Positions 6,557 to 15,726 are shown, numbered from the stretch's first letter. The stretch: DNA of 28,478 nt from JBMNCR01 sp049366695 (GCA_049366695.1 JBMNCR010000022.1:1-28478); one strand, 5' to 3'. The notes: generated from the sequence alone by a model not told the origin. Program-made: numbers and translations.

Positions 6557-8929
6557 TTATTCCCTATACTGTTTTAATATTTCTTGTAAAGGTACATTAT
6601 CAATTTTTCTTTTTGCATTAGTTGTTCCAATAAAGAATATACTTACTATTATTAGTAGTCCAACTAAAACTTGCCAAATTTCAAACTTTAGAGGTAAAAT
6701 CATATCAAAGTATTCGACTAAATATTTCACAGTTGAATTTAATAATAATACTGCCAAGGGTACACTTATAATAAATGAAAAGATTGAATAAATAAAATAA
6801 CTATTTAATATCATCGAATTTACTTCCTTATTGTTGTATCCCATAACTTTAAGCAGTGAAATATCATAATATTTATCTTCGACTGTTAACATAGTCAAGA
6901 TATACAAAACAATTATCGCTATTAACATAGAAACAAATATCATAATGTATATAGCATACTTTATAAAATTAATCATTAATTCAGATTGATTTAATATATC
7001 CCATTTGTTGATAACTGAAAGAAATTCATTTTTATCTAATACTGTTTTTGAGAACAATCCATTAAATAAGTCAGTAGATTTATTATCAGATAAGATTTTA
7101 CTCAAAGTCTCAATATTCATATAAACTTTATAATCATTATAGTCTTTTGATATGCCCACTATTTCATAATTGTATTCTTTACTATTTATAATAATTGCTA
7201 TCTTATCATCTATACCTTTATCATATTTTATACTTATACTTTCATTAATAATAACACCATTTTGTAATTTCATTGTTATATTAGACTCATCATTATTATA
7301 TATTTTATGAAGTTCACTATTATTAGATATCCCCATAAGAGTAATATGATCATCATTAAACTTTGCATCACTATATTCAAAAAACTTTTCTTGACCATTA
7401 TTAATAATTGGTAGAGGTTTAGTAATGTCAATATATCCTTTGTAATTATATTCTACATTATTATAATAATCCACTAACATCCTATCAAATAAACCATGTG
7501 TCATAAGAGAATACATTATAAGAATTGAAGCAAAGACTATCCCTAAGAAAAATACAATGAATTTACCTGTGTTATTAAATATAAATGATAATTTAAATTT
7601 TGTTGTAGCTTTTGCATTCTTTAGTAGTTGAGTAATAATTATTGTTACCTTATTTACTTTATCTTGCTCTGAAACTCTTAATAAGTCAATTGTTTTTCTT
7701 GATAACATTTTATTTACTATGAACATAGATAAACCAATAAAGAATATTAAAGGAACAAATACCGCAATAAGCAAAACAGATAAATTTGAATTAATACTTA
7801 CTGAAGGCAATAAATAAAACTCTAAATAAAAGTCTCTCAAATAAACCGAAGTAAACTTCCCAACATAATAACCAAATATTAGCATTGGAAAAGATATTAG
7901 AGATATTAAGCCAATATATGAACTTGCTATTTCCATATTAGAATATCCTAAAGCTTTTAAAAGTCCAATTTGACCTTTTTCACTTTTTAGAATTTTATAA
8001 ATTATTATAGCTACTACCATAATAGCAATAGCTGCTATCATAATACTCAATCCTAAACTCATTGCTTTACCGCCTCTTATTTCTTCATAAACGGCTCCAC
8101 TTCTCATTTGATTTTTAGTACTAACAATATTAACAATAAAATCTAATTGTTCTTCTTTTTCAATTTTATCAATAACTTCTTTTTGAAAAACTTCTTCACT
8201 AAAATCCACTTTATCTATACCAGCAAAATGAAAAGATTCTTCTCCTCCTAAATTTTCATATGCATTATCACTCACCAAACCCAAAGTTTGTTTACTGTTA
8301 TCAATAATTAATTCTGAATTAAATAAAGGAAGATTATAATCAGGAAACAACACGAATCCTACTACTTTATAAGGTGTTTCATCAATTGATATTTTATCGC
8401 CTATAACTATATTATTCTTTTTCGCATAAATTTTTGTTATGGCAATTTCATATTTTGCAGAAGGAAAATCCCCATCTTCGATCATTGGTTTATTAATGTT
8501 TATAGAATTTTTTATAATCCTAATTTTATGATTATTTTCATTTAATTCATATGATACATCCTTATATTCTCTCAATTCTAGTTCATATTCCTTAAATTTT
8601 TCTTCAAATATTTTTTTTCGCTCATTAAGGACATCGTAATAAATATCGATATTGACTTTTTTAATATTAATTAATGATACCAAGCCTTGGTTTAAATCAT
8701 ATTCAGATAGATATTTATTTGTTTCATCCTCAGTCAAACTATTTATTATATTCACTGAAAAATCTTCTTGATTATTTTTGTTAAAAAACTCTTCAGCTGG
8801 TTCTTGTAATGAACTTATTGCATAAAACATAGCGGTATAGATAAATGAACTTAAAAATATAATAATCCCTATTGCTAATAGTTGAACAACTTTCTTTTTA
8901 AAAGTTTTCAAAGAATTTTTAAATAACAT
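6557..8929 (-). CDS. ABC transporter permease with two FtsX domains
   Basis: A 790-residue membrane protein with the layout of FtsX/MacB-type permeases. An N-terminal membrane helix (about 16-38) is followed by a large extracytoplasmic domain (about 40-290), a first FtsX block of helices (about 291-410, including ILKSEKGQIGLLKALGYSN), a fourth helix near 455-475, a second extracytoplasmic domain (about 490-655), and a second FtsX block (about 657-785, including DISLLKVMGYNNKEV). Permeases of this kind usually do mechanical work across the membrane, such as export of peptides or lipoproteins or antimicrobial peptide resistance, rather than small-molecule uptake. It begins one base after the ATPase stop. 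No two-component system or substrate gene is nearby, so the substrate cannot be named. Confidence 0.9.
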   Translation of the reverse strand: MLFKNSLKTFKKKVVQLLAIGIIIFLSSFIYTAMFYAISSLQEPAEEFFNKNNQEDFSVNIINSLTEDETNKYLSEYDLNQGLVSLINIKKVNIDIYYDVLNERKKIFEEKFKEYELELREYKDVSYELNENNHKIRIIKNSININKPMIEDGDFPSAKYEIAITKIYAKKNNIVIGDKISIDETPYKVVGFVLFPDYNLPLFNSELIIDNSKQTLGLVSDNAYENLGGEESFHFAGIDKVDFSEEVFQKEVIDKIEKEEQLDFIVNIVSTKNQMRSGAVYEEIRGGKAMSLGLSIMIAAIAIMVVAIIIYKILKSEKGQIGLLKALGYSNMEIASSYIGLISLISFPMLIFGYYVGKFTSVYLRDFYLEFYLLPSVSINSNLSVLLIAVFVPLIFFIGLSMFIVNKMLSRKTIDLLRVSEQDKVNKVTIIITQLLKNAKATTKFKLSFIFNNTGKFIVFFLGIVFASILIMYSLMTHGLFDRMLVDYYNNVEYNYKGYIDITKPLPIINNGQEKFFEYSDAKFNDDHITLMGISNNSELHKIYNNDESNITMKLQNGVIINESISIKYDKGIDDKIAIIINSKEYNYEIVGISKDYNDYKVYMNIETLSKILSDNKSTDLFNGLFSKTVLDKNEFLSVINKWDILNQSELMINFIKYAIYIMIFVSMLIAIIVLYILTMLTVEDKYYDISLLKVMGYNNKEVNSMILNSYFIYSIFSFIISVPLAVLLLNSTVKYLVEYFDMILPLKFEIWQVLVGLLIIVSIFFIGTTNAKRKIDNVPLQEILKQYRE

Positions 8930-8930
8930 A

Positions 8931-9632
8931 TTAACCCCATTTTATTTCAAAAGCATTTTTTTTATTTTCTATTTTTACTATTTCTTCAATTTTTCCTGAA
9001 TTCATTTTTATAACTCTATCAGCCATTAATGCAATATTGGGATTATGCGTTATAACTACAGTAGTAGTACTATATTCTTCATTCATTTTTTGTATAATAT
9101 CTAAAATTCGCTTGCCTGTATCTTCATCTAGTGCTCCTGTTGGTTCATCACAAAACAATATACTTGGATTTTTAGCAATACTTCTAGCTATAGAAACCCT
9201 CTGTTGTTCTCCACCTGAAAGCTGAGAAGGATATTTATATTTTTGACTTAATAGATGCACTTTTTCCAAAATTTCATCTATATCTAAAGGATTTTTCCCA
9301 ATAGCTGACCCTATCTCTACATTCTCTCTAACATTTAGATTTTGCAAAAGATTATATTGTTGAAAAATAAAACCTAGGTTTCCCCTTCGAAAATATGTTA
9401 GTTCTTTTGAATTATAATTACTAATTATCTCGTTATTAAATTTAATCTCTCCAGAAGTAACATCATCCAACCCACTTATTACGTTTAACAATGTACTTTT
9501 CCCACTACCACTTGGACCAAGAATCACTAAAAATTCTCCATCATCTATAGTAATAGATATATTCTTTAGAGCATACGTTTCAATATCTCCTAATTTATAT
9601 ACCTTACTTACATCCTTAAGTACGATAGACAC
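8931..9632 (-). CDS. ABC transporter ATP-binding protein (MacB/LolD type)
   Basis: A 233-residue ATPase that drives the adjacent FtsX-type permease. All nucleotide-binding motifs are intact: Walker A GPSGSGKS (39-46), Q-loop Gln 91, signature LSGGEQQ (138-144), Walker B ILFCDEP (158-164) and switch His 196. The first in-frame ATG (9641) touches the ribosome site AAGGGG with no spacing, while the GTG at 9632 lies 9 bases behind it, so GTG is the better start. Of the MacB/LolD/YxdL group, the YxdL-like antimicrobial-peptide transporters of Firmicutes are closest in layout, though their usual sensor kinase partner is absent. Confidence 0.93.
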   Translation of the reverse strand: MSIVLKDVSKVYKLGDIETYALKNISITIDDGEFLVILGPSGSGKSTLLNVISGLDDVTSGEIKFNNEIISNYNSKELTYFRRGNLGFIFQQYNLLQNLNVRENVEIGSAIGKNPLDIDEILEKVHLLSQKYKYPSQLSGGEQQRVSIARSIAKNPSILFCDEPTGALDEDTGKRILDIIQKMNEEYSTTTVVITHNPNIALMADRVIKMNSGKIEEIVKIENKKNAFEIKWG

Positions 9633-9671
9633 AATTATCATCCCCTTCTTTAATTTCTATTAATACCTTTT

Positions 9672-9692
9672 ATAAAACATAAGATGTTTTAT
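9672..9692. promoter_or_regulatory. 21-bp palindrome upstream of the ABC operon
   Basis: ATAAAACAT-AAG-ATGTTTTAT is a perfect 9-3-9 inverted repeat that begins 40 bases before the GTG start of the ATPase gene. Position and symmetry suit a repressor operator, but no cognate regulator gene is adjacent. Confidence 0.5.
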
Positions 9693-10177
9693 CCTTTTTC
9701 AATCATAGTAAATAATTCACTTATCACAAAAAACAATATTTCTGTCTGTATACAATTATTTTTACTTTTATCTTAATTATACTATGTAATAAATTTTCTA
9801 TCATAATGATTATTTAGAAATAAATATCAAAAAGACGTTTTTAAATCAAAGATTTCAAAATAAGCTACAAATAAGTAATAAAAACTTACATAATACTTCA
9901 TTAGTCATCTCATTTTATCTATTATAACTAGTAAATTCAATAATCACTATCAATTCCCTCACAGAAATTTCATGAATAATTATTCAAAACTGTCTTTCCA
10001 ATAATATTTTTAATACAATAATTAAGCTACTAGAATATTTTAAAAACTTGGTTTAATAGTTATGTTGTCTTTTTTGAGTATAATCATAAAACCTTTTTAT
10101 AATAACCAAATTACTTCATGTGGTACAAACCAAATGTTAAAACTAAATATTTTTCATTATTGTGTCTGTTAATTTTT
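9693..10177. other. Gene-free AT-rich stretch
   Basis: No reading frame with a ribosome site, no RNA gene and no recognisable protein remnant was seen on either strand. It includes the far upstream region of the ABC operon and borders the transposase relic. Confidence 0.6.
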
Positions 10178-10432
10178 TTATCCATACTTGCTTTTTTTTG
10201 TATTTGTGCTCATTTTTTTCTTATTAGGTATTTCTTTCTTAAATATATTTAATGCTATTTTACTTAACATGGATAAGCTTTTGGCACCATTATTTTTTCT
10301 GACTAAACTATTATCCTCTTTAAATTTACTGTCAAAGTGTTCAAATACCCTCTCTTTTTACTTTATCATATTTAACTGTTTTTATTGTAATAATTCACTA
10401 TCTTTAACATTTCATCATGGTGCTATGTATGT
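10178..10432 (-). pseudogene. Relic of an ISAs1-type transposase (C-terminal end)
   Basis: On the minus strand one frame reads, from 10348 down to a TAA at 10178, HFDSKFKEDNSLVRKNN then GAKSLSMLSKIALNIFKKE. This matches the C-terminal pattern of ISAs1-family (H-repeat/YhhI-type) DDE transposases, L-D-x-x-F-x-E-D-x-S-x-x-R-x-x-N-A-x-x-x-x-x-x-x-R-x-I-A-x-N-x-L. The same frame continues upstream to 10432 with several stops (YIAP at its start), so the gene is dead. No terminal inverted repeats or target duplication were found. The long hydrophobic plus-strand frame here is its antisense shadow. Confidence 0.58.
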
Positions 10433-10525
10433 AAAATCTATTCATATTTTAATTACTTATGTTGTTTTTTGTATTTTATTGATTTATTATTATTTTATAC
10501 AATTTAATTTTTTTATAATTTTTGA

Positions 10526-10585
10526 TTGACTTTTTGAGGGTAAATAGTGTAATATATTATAAAATTCATATTTTGTATAATATAT
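10526..10585 (+). promoter_or_regulatory. Candidate promoter and operator of module A
   Basis: TTGACT (10526-10531) and TAATAT (10550-10555) are spaced by 18 bases. The -10 and predicted start fall inside an inverted repeat with 10-bp arms, ATATATTATA (10552-10561) and TATAATATAT (10576-10585). The geometry is the same as at the module B promoter, but the sequence is not, and simple AT content makes chance symmetry possible. If used, the leader before the MFS gene would be about 280 bases. Confidence 0.4.
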
Positions 10586-10741
10586 AAGTATATATATTAT
10601 TAACTTCACTTAATATTCTCATCAATGTTTAGCTTATTTCAAAATATAATATTCATAATTTATTAGTCATTTATTAATTACACAAAACAAATATTGTTAT
10701 TAGTCACAATTTATATCATAAGATATCTTGAATCAATCTGC

Positions 10742-10762
10742 ATCTGTTATTTTTTAACAGAT
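10742..10762 (+). repeat. Inverted repeat in the leader of module A
   Basis: ATCTGTTA and TAACAGAT are perfect 8-bp arms around five T residues. An outer AATCTG/CAGATT pairing is a possible alternative. It lies about 78 bases before the MFS start and could be an RNA hairpin or a protein site. No T run follows, so it is not a standard terminator. Confidence 0.45.
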
Positions 10763-10839
10763 TGGAAATATTTTGTAAAGGAGCGTAGGTTCGTTATATG
10801 ATATAAAATTATATAATTTTTTTAAAAGGAGTGGAGAAA

Positions 10840-12102
10840 ATGTCTGATAAAAATTTAAAGACTACAACTCAAGAAGAGCTTCCGTTAACAGGGTATAGTT
10901 GGATTATTGCATTATTATGTTCCTTAACTTGGATAGTATCTTTTATTTCTCGTAATGTATGGTCAACGGCATTACCAATTGCAGCTCCTGAATTAGGCTT
11001 GACTATGACAGCAGCAGGTGGATTAATGACTGCATTTTATATTGGATATGTGGCAGGTAACTTTTTTACTGGATTTGTTGTAGATTCCATTGGTCCCAGA
11101 AAAACTTTAGCTGCTGCTTCAATATTAACAGGAACTTTCACACTTCTAATTCCATTTGTTTCTGGTTATGGGCCTATATTTGTATTAAGGATACTTGCAG
11201 GATTCTCAGCTGGACCACTATTTGCTGGCGGAACTAAGATGCAGTTAGCTTGGTTTCCAGTAAAAGCTAGAGCCACTGCCATGCAATTTGTTATGTCAGG
11301 ACCTGCAATAGGTATGGCTATAGCTGCAGCAGGATTTGCTCCAATAATACAAAACCAAGGTTGGAAACAAGGTTTTATAGTTGCTGGTATAGTTACAGTA
11401 GTAGTTGGCGTTATTACTTTCTTAGCTGCTAAAGAAAGAGGTATTGCAAAAGTTAGAACTAAGAAAGCAAATACTAAAACAGTTGAAGAAAGAAAAGAAG
11501 AAAGAAAAACATTAATGAGTCTTATCTTTCGCAAACAATTTGTTTTAGGAAGTTTTGGACAGTTGCTTGCTGTAGGAGCTATGAATGGATTTTTAACTTG
11601 GATCATACTTTATTTCACACAAGTACAAGGTTTCACACCTATTGAAGCAGGTTCTATACTTGGAGCTACTAGTGCTGTAGCATTATTTTCTGGAACGATA
11701 TCAGGATTCATCTCTGATATCTTAAAGACTCGAAAAAAAGTTGTCTATATTGGTTGTATTGCTCAATTTGTTTCTGTAATGGGTTTGTTATTAACTAAGA
11801 ATATCACTTTATTGTGGGTATTTATGTTCTTAAGAGTTTTGATAGGTGCCTTTGCTGGAAATTTAAATACAATTATGGCGGAATCTAATGTTGGTCCTTA
11901 TGCAGGACGTACAATGGGTATTTACAATATGTTTTGTCAACTTGGTTCAGTAATCTTCCCTGTTTTTCTAGGATTAATTCTTGATATTACAGGTAGCTTT
12001 TTCGTAGTATTAACAACAGTTGCCTCAACTTATTTAGTTATGGGAGTATTAGTATTCTTTATGGAAGAAACAGCTGTAAAAGAGGTAAATAAAGCGGCAT
12101 AA
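10840..12102 (+). CDS. MFS transporter, first gene of methyl-transfer module A
   Basis: A 420-residue, 12-helix major facilitator protein. The loop 2-3 signature is visible as GFVVDSIGPRKT after helix 2, and a long charged loop (KVRTKKANTKTVEERKEERK) separates the two six-helix halves near residue 210. General layout recalls the anion/organic-acid branch of MFS carriers, but no substrate can be read from sequence. The ATG at 10840 is chosen because AAAAGGAG ends 8 bases before it; the upstream GTG at 10831 lies on the ribosome site. The UroD-like and corrinoid genes follow on the same strand with gaps of 54 and 25 bases, so this carrier most likely imports the methylated substrate used by them. 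Confidence 0.88.
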   Translation: MSDKNLKTTTQEELPLTGYSWIIALLCSLTWIVSFISRNVWSTALPIAAPELGLTMTAAGGLMTAFYIGYVAGNFFTGFVVDSIGPRKTLAAASILTGTFTLLIPFVSGYGPIFVLRILAGFSAGPLFAGGTKMQLAWFPVKARATAMQFVMSGPAIGMAIAAAGFAPIIQNQGWKQGFIVAGIVTVVVGVITFLAAKERGIAKVRTKKANTKTVEERKEERKTLMSLIFRKQFVLGSFGQLLAVGAMNGFLTWIILYFTQVQGFTPIEAGSILGATSAVALFSGTISGFISDILKTRKKVVYIGCIAQFVSVMGLLLTKNITLLWVFMFLRVLIGAFAGNLNTIMAESNVGPYAGRTMGIYNMFCQLGSVIFPVFLGLILDITGSFFVVLTTVASTYLVMGVLVFFMEETAVKEVNKAA

Positions 12103-12156
12103 CAATATTAAAATATGTTAAATAAATAATATCAATACTGATAAGGAGTGAATAGT

Positions 12157-13521
12157 GTGTCAAATGAAATAAAGAAAATATACGATGAAAGACTAGGTAG
12201 ATATCAAGCTGCTATAGCTTTAGAACCGACGGATAGAGTTCCTACAGCATTTGCAACAACATATTTTGCAGAAAAACAATCTGGTTATACGTACCAACAA
12301 ATTATGTACAATCCTGAAATACAAGAAAAAATGGAAATAGACTTTGCAAATAAATATCCACTAGTAGACATGTTCCGTACTAATATATCATGGTCTCCTT
12401 CTTGGGATATTTTAAATCATAATAGTTGGAGAGTTCCTGGTCGGGATATTTCGCCAAAATCTTTGCAACAATTTAATGAACAAGAGTGGATGAAAGCTGA
12501 TGAATACAGACAATTTATAGATGATCCTGTAGGGTATAGAATGAATGTATATCTACCTCGAATCTTAGGAGAATATAAAGAGAAGGGATCTATACGTTCA
12601 TATGCAGCATTTTTTAAATCTGGAATTGCTAGAGGTGTAATGGTAGCAGGAATTCAATCAAGAATTGCACGATTAAAAACCGAATGTGGAATTCCTCAAG
12701 GTACTATGGGTATGTTTACAGCTCCTTTTGATTTTTTATCAGATTCTTATCGTGGATTTAATGGTATTATGCGCGACATGTTCAGACAACCTGATAATGT
12801 ATTAGAAGCGTGTGAACATATCCTTAAACAACAATTAAATACTGCTTTAGCCACCGCCGATCCTTTAAAAAGAGTCCCAATTTTTATTGCTACTCATAAG
12901 CCATGCTTCTTGTCGCCAAAGCAATTTGATAAATTTTACTGGCCTACTTTTAAGAAAGGTATTATGACTTTAATTGAAGCTGGTTGGAAATTTAGAGTTT
13001 TTCTTGAAGGAAACTGGGGACCGCATTGGCATCATCTAGCAGAATTTCCAAAAGGCACAGTTATTTGTGATGTAGACAATGAGGCTGATATATTTGATGC
13101 TAAAAAGAAATTTGGCTTCCAACAATGTATTACAGGTGGTATACCAACCGATATGCTAATACTTGGTTCACCAGATGATATTAAAAAAAGGATGAAATAT
13201 CTCTGTGAAACTATTGGAAAAGATGGAGGTTGGATTCCAAACGGTGGTGGTCATATTCCTGAAGACACAAAACCAGAAAATTTCAAAGCTATTTTAGATT
13301 CTGTGATGGAGTATGGAAAGTATTCCGATGGTCCAGCTCCAGCTCCTAAAGTAGGTACTCCAGGTACTAATGGTATTGTGTTCCCAGAGTCTGGTATTAT
13401 AACTTCTTGGGACACTATTAAAACAGACAATAATTGGAGTATACCTGGTGATGAGGAAATAATAAAATCTTGGTGGGAACAATTCGACAGAATAGCATAT
13501 AGCTGGATATGTAGCCAATAA
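12157..13521 (+). CDS. UroD-family methyltransferase-like protein (module A)
   Basis: A 454-residue protein of the uroporphyrinogen decarboxylase superfamily, in the group that works in corrinoid-dependent methyl transfer (MtaA, CmuA and many predicted demethylases) rather than in heme synthesis. The corrinoid protein gene follows at once, and the protein is about 100 residues longer than HemE. Visible elements are the opening DRVPTAF, the central HKPCFLSPKQFDKFYWPTFK with His 247 and Cys 250 as possible metal ligands, VFLEGNW (Glu 284), CITGGIPTDML with Cys 324, and GGGHIPEDTKPENFKAI near the end. GTG 12157 is preferred over GTG 12148 because AAGGAG ends 8 bases before it. Inferred role: transfer of a methyl group from an imported compound to the Co(I) corrinoid protein. 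The substrate is unknown. Confidence 0.85.
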   Translation: MSNEIKKIYDERLGRYQAAIALEPTDRVPTAFATTYFAEKQSGYTYQQIMYNPEIQEKMEIDFANKYPLVDMFRTNISWSPSWDILNHNSWRVPGRDISPKSLQQFNEQEWMKADEYRQFIDDPVGYRMNVYLPRILGEYKEKGSIRSYAAFFKSGIARGVMVAGIQSRIARLKTECGIPQGTMGMFTAPFDFLSDSYRGFNGIMRDMFRQPDNVLEACEHILKQQLNTALATADPLKRVPIFIATHKPCFLSPKQFDKFYWPTFKKGIMTLIEAGWKFRVFLEGNWGPHWHHLAEFPKGTVICDVDNEADIFDAKKKFGFQQCITGGIPTDMLILGSPDDIKKRMKYLCETIGKDGGWIPNGGGHIPEDTKPENFKAILDSVMEYGKYSDGPAPAPKVGTPGTNGIVFPESGIITSWDTIKTDNNWSIPGDEEIIKSWWEQFDRIAYSWICSQ

Positions 13522-13546
13522 ATTATTTTAAAAGGAGGAAAATGAA

Positions 13547-14188
13547 ATGACTAGTGTAACCAAAGCTTTAGTAGATTTAGAAGAAGATCTAGTTCTTGAT
13601 TTAATTGATGAACAAATATCTAAAGGTGTGTCTCTTCTAGATATTATGAATGAATGTAATGACGGAATGATTGAAGTAGGTGAACTTTTTGCATCAGGGG
13701 AATATTATCTAACAGAACTTATGTTTTCTGCAGAAATTTTGCAAAGTGTAATGAAAAAATTAGAACCATTAATGTCCGAAAATAATTATAAAGTAAGCTC
13801 TAAAGAAACCATTGTAATTGGAACCGTAGCAGGAGATATTCATAATATAGGTAAAAATATAGTAATTAGTCTTCTTAAAAGTTATGGTTTTAACGTCATA
13901 GACTTAGGCATAGATGTACCAGCAGAAAAATTTGTAAAATCAGTAAAAGAAACAGGTACTAAAATTTTAGGCTTAAGTGCTTTACTTAATAATACATATC
14001 CTGAAATGAAGAATGTAATAGATACACTAAGTGAAGCTGGGTTGAGAGATCAAGTAAAGATTATTATCGGAGGTACAATTACAAGCGAATCAGTAAGAGA
14101 ATTTACAGGTGCTGATGCTTTTGCAAATGACGCAATGACAGGTATTAATTATATTAAAAGTATTCTAGAAGAAGAAGCAGTAGAGTAA
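13547..14188 (+). CDS. Corrinoid (cobalamin-binding) methyl-carrier protein
   Basis: A 213-residue corrinoid protein of the MtaC/MtbC/MttC type, the methyl carrier between a substrate-specific methyltransferase and a second methyltransferase. The N-terminal helical cap is at about residues 5-75 (GELFASGEYYLTELMFSAEI), and the Rossmann B12 domain follows. The cobalt-binding signature Asp-x-His-x-x-Gly is intact at 97-102 (GDIHNIGKN) with His 99 as the lower ligand; Ser 144 in LSALLNNT and the Gly-Gly at 175-176 are the other conserved contacts. It lies 25 bases after the UroD-like gene behind AAAGGAGG and ends the operon, with a hairpin right after it. It is the only corrinoid protein in the window and could serve both UroD-like enzymes. 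Confidence 0.95.
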   Translation: MTSVTKALVDLEEDLVLDLIDEQISKGVSLLDIMNECNDGMIEVGELFASGEYYLTELMFSAEILQSVMKKLEPLMSENNYKVSSKETIVIGTVAGDIHNIGKNIVISLLKSYGFNVIDLGIDVPAEKFVKSVKETGTKILGLSALLNNTYPEMKNVIDTLSEAGLRDQVKIIIGGTITSESVREFTGADAFANDAMTGINYIKSILEEEAVE

Positions 14189-14195
14189 AAAAAAT

Positions 14196-14230
14196 ATATA
14201 GCAGCAAAGATTATTATTTTGCTGCTATAT
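14196..14230 (+). terminator. Terminator of module A
   Basis: ATATAGCAGCAAA (14196-14208) and TTTGCTGCTATAT (14218-14230) form a 13-bp stem with a 9-base loop, starting 8 bases after the corrinoid gene. The tail is T-rich only at first (TTTATATA). Confidence 0.8.
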
Positions 14231-14281
14231 TTATATAAAAAAGTATTAATAAATTATTATAATAATTATATCAATAGTAAT

Positions 14282-14526
14282 TTATTCTTTAGTTATATGG
14301 AAGCTATCTTCAATCCCAAAAATTGCAACATTTTCTTTTGCGGGGATGTCCACTTTAACTCCTGCATATTTCCCACCTCATCTACCATTGGACCATTATT
14401 ATGTCCCTTATAGGCATTAGGTAATCTACCAGAGTCAACAACTTTTGGATTATTCAATGTTGCCCCTGCATTGTTTGTCGCAATAATCTTCCTTGTAATT
14501 ACGTCATTATTAACTAAAGCTACACC
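14282..14526 (-). pseudogene. Decayed C-terminal remnant of an unrecognised protein
   Basis: Downward from 14526 the minus strand reads GVALVNNDVITRKIIATNNA, then GATLNNPKVVDSGRLPNAYK and GHNNGPMVDEVGN. After one lost base the frame shifts and continues YAGVKVDIPAKENVAIFGIE, then DSFHITKE and a TAA at 14282. Codon use and residue mix are those of a real protein, but there is no start and no upstream part. I do not recognise the family. The plus-strand reading frame across it is a shadow. Confidence 0.5.
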
Positions 14527-15021
14527 AGAGAAACATGTAAAAAATTTGTTTTCAGTATTTGAAGATGTTTATTTAAACCATAATAAAAGAATGAATATCA
14601 AATAATAAATCCTTAAATATATTACAGACAAAACTTAAAAATATCTTAGTTAATAATATGATACTCTTCTCTTATAATAATCTCAATACTCAAATTGTTT
14701 TTCCATTTAGATTATATGATAATATAATCTTTTTCTACGGATTAATTTAGCTACATTACTCTAATCTAGTAGTCTACTTAAAGCTTAATACTCAAAATAC
14801 TCATTTTTTTTCAAACCTTTTCATAGATATTTTAAACTTAAACTCTTTAATTATTATATTTATATTCTTGATGTTTTACTTAAATCACTATATAGTTCTA
14901 AAGGAATTGATAACAATAATTTTAATTTTTTAAAAACAAATCTATTTACTTTCTTTTCTATTTATATTCATTTATATATTTTACAATTTGGCTCATATGT
15001 ATAATTACAGACCTAATGTTA
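14527..15021. other. Gene-free AT-rich stretch upstream of the first TetR gene
   Basis: No gene, RNA element or clear repeat was seen between the decayed fragment and the TetR promoter block. It may once have held the missing part of the decayed gene. Confidence 0.55.
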
Positions 15022-15061
15022 TTGACTTCATAAATGGAAATGTTTATTATAAATTAGGAGG
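15022..15061 (+). promoter_or_regulatory. Conserved upstream block of TetR gene 1
   Basis: ATTGACTTCATAAAT-NNN-AATGTT is shared, base for base outside the NNN, with the block in front of the second TetR gene (21101-21124). TTGACT (15022-15027), a 17-base spacer and TATTAT (15045-15050) look like a promoter, but transcription would then start inside the ribosome site AGGAGG. The block may therefore be operator as well as promoter. Autoregulation is likely. Confidence 0.6.
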
Positions 15062-15069
15062 TGATGTAA

Positions 15070-15726
15070 ATGTATGAAAAAGGAGTAGAAACGAAAAATC
15101 ACATTTATACAATTGCCAAAGAATTGTATTATGAATATGGGTACAAAAAAACTACAATGCGTATAATTGCAGAACATGCAAATGTGCCTATAGCTTTGAT
15201 AACTTATTATTTTAAAAGTAAAGACAATATAGTTAAAGATATTTATACTGATTATATTAAAAATATTTATACTTTTCTTGATTCAGTTACAGAAGGAAAT
15301 ATTAAGAGCAGTCTTCTACGTCATACAATTTCATCTAGAATTTATTATAAAAATATTTTAGAAAATGAAAAAAACTCAAGATTTTGTTATGAACTTACAC
15401 TTAAGCATTCTAATTATGGAATATTATATTACAATGTTAAAAAAACTTACAGAAGAATTTTAAATGAATTTAGTATATTCCTACCCAGTGAAGAATATAA
15501 AGCTTATATTATTTCTGAATTTGGAGCACGACAAGAATTATTATTAAATTATTTTTCTGGAGATTTAAATTTTACAATCCAAGAATTAGTTGATGTAATA
15601 GTGTGTATTGCACCAAGATTATTTAAAATAGATTATAATATTATTAATAGCGTATTATATAGTTCTATGTCAATATACAAAAGTCTCGATAATCGTAATC
15701 TTGAAAAAGTTAAATTTCTAGTCTAA
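15070..15726 (+). CDS. TetR-family regulator 1 (module A side)
   Basis: A 218-residue TetR-type repressor. The N-terminal helix-turn-helix spans about residues 11-58, with the family pattern YGYKKTTMRIIAEHANVPI followed by LITYYFKSKDNIV. The larger C-terminal domain would bind an inducer and form dimers. It is a clear paralogue of the regulator at 21148: same length, same start MYEKG and same end VKFLV, with the stretches KAYIISEFGARQELLL and FTIQELVDVI nearly identical. It lies about 880 bases after module A on the same strand behind a hairpin and decayed DNA, so it is transcribed separately. The likely targets are its own promoter and one or both transporter-UroD operons. Ribosome site TTAGGAGGTGA. 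Confidence 0.9.
   Translation: MYEKGVETKNHIYTIAKELYYEYGYKKTTMRIIAEHANVPIALITYYFKSKDNIVKDIYTDYIKNIYTFLDSVTEGNIKSSLLRHTISSRIYYKNILENEKNSRFCYELTLKHSNYGILYYNVKKTYRRILNEFSIFLPSEEYKAYIISEFGARQELLLNYFSGDLNFTIQELVDVIVCIAPRLFKIDYNIINSVLYSSMSIYKSLDNRNLEKVKFLV

Noticed and set aside
10188..10529. Hydrophobic 113-codon plus-strand reading frame
   Set aside because: It is antisense to the transposase relic, has no ribosome site, and its hydrophobicity comes from T-rich codons.
10795..10828. TTATATGATATAA palindrome and T run before the MFS ribosome site as an attenuator
   Set aside because: The stem is all A-T and very short, so it would hardly be stable; chance symmetry in AT-rich DNA is likely.
10586..10839. 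Cobalamin riboswitch upstream of the corrinoid operon
   Set aside because: Expected from the function, but no B12-box-like sequence or the conserved core was found.
12157..13521. Uroporphyrinogen decarboxylase for heme synthesis (HemE)
   Set aside because: The protein is about 100 residues too long, sits in an operon with a corrinoid carrier, and no other heme genes are near.
14219..14413. 64-codon plus-strand reading frame after module A
   Set aside because: It starts within the terminator stem, lacks a ribosome site, and lies antisense to the decayed minus-strand gene remnant.
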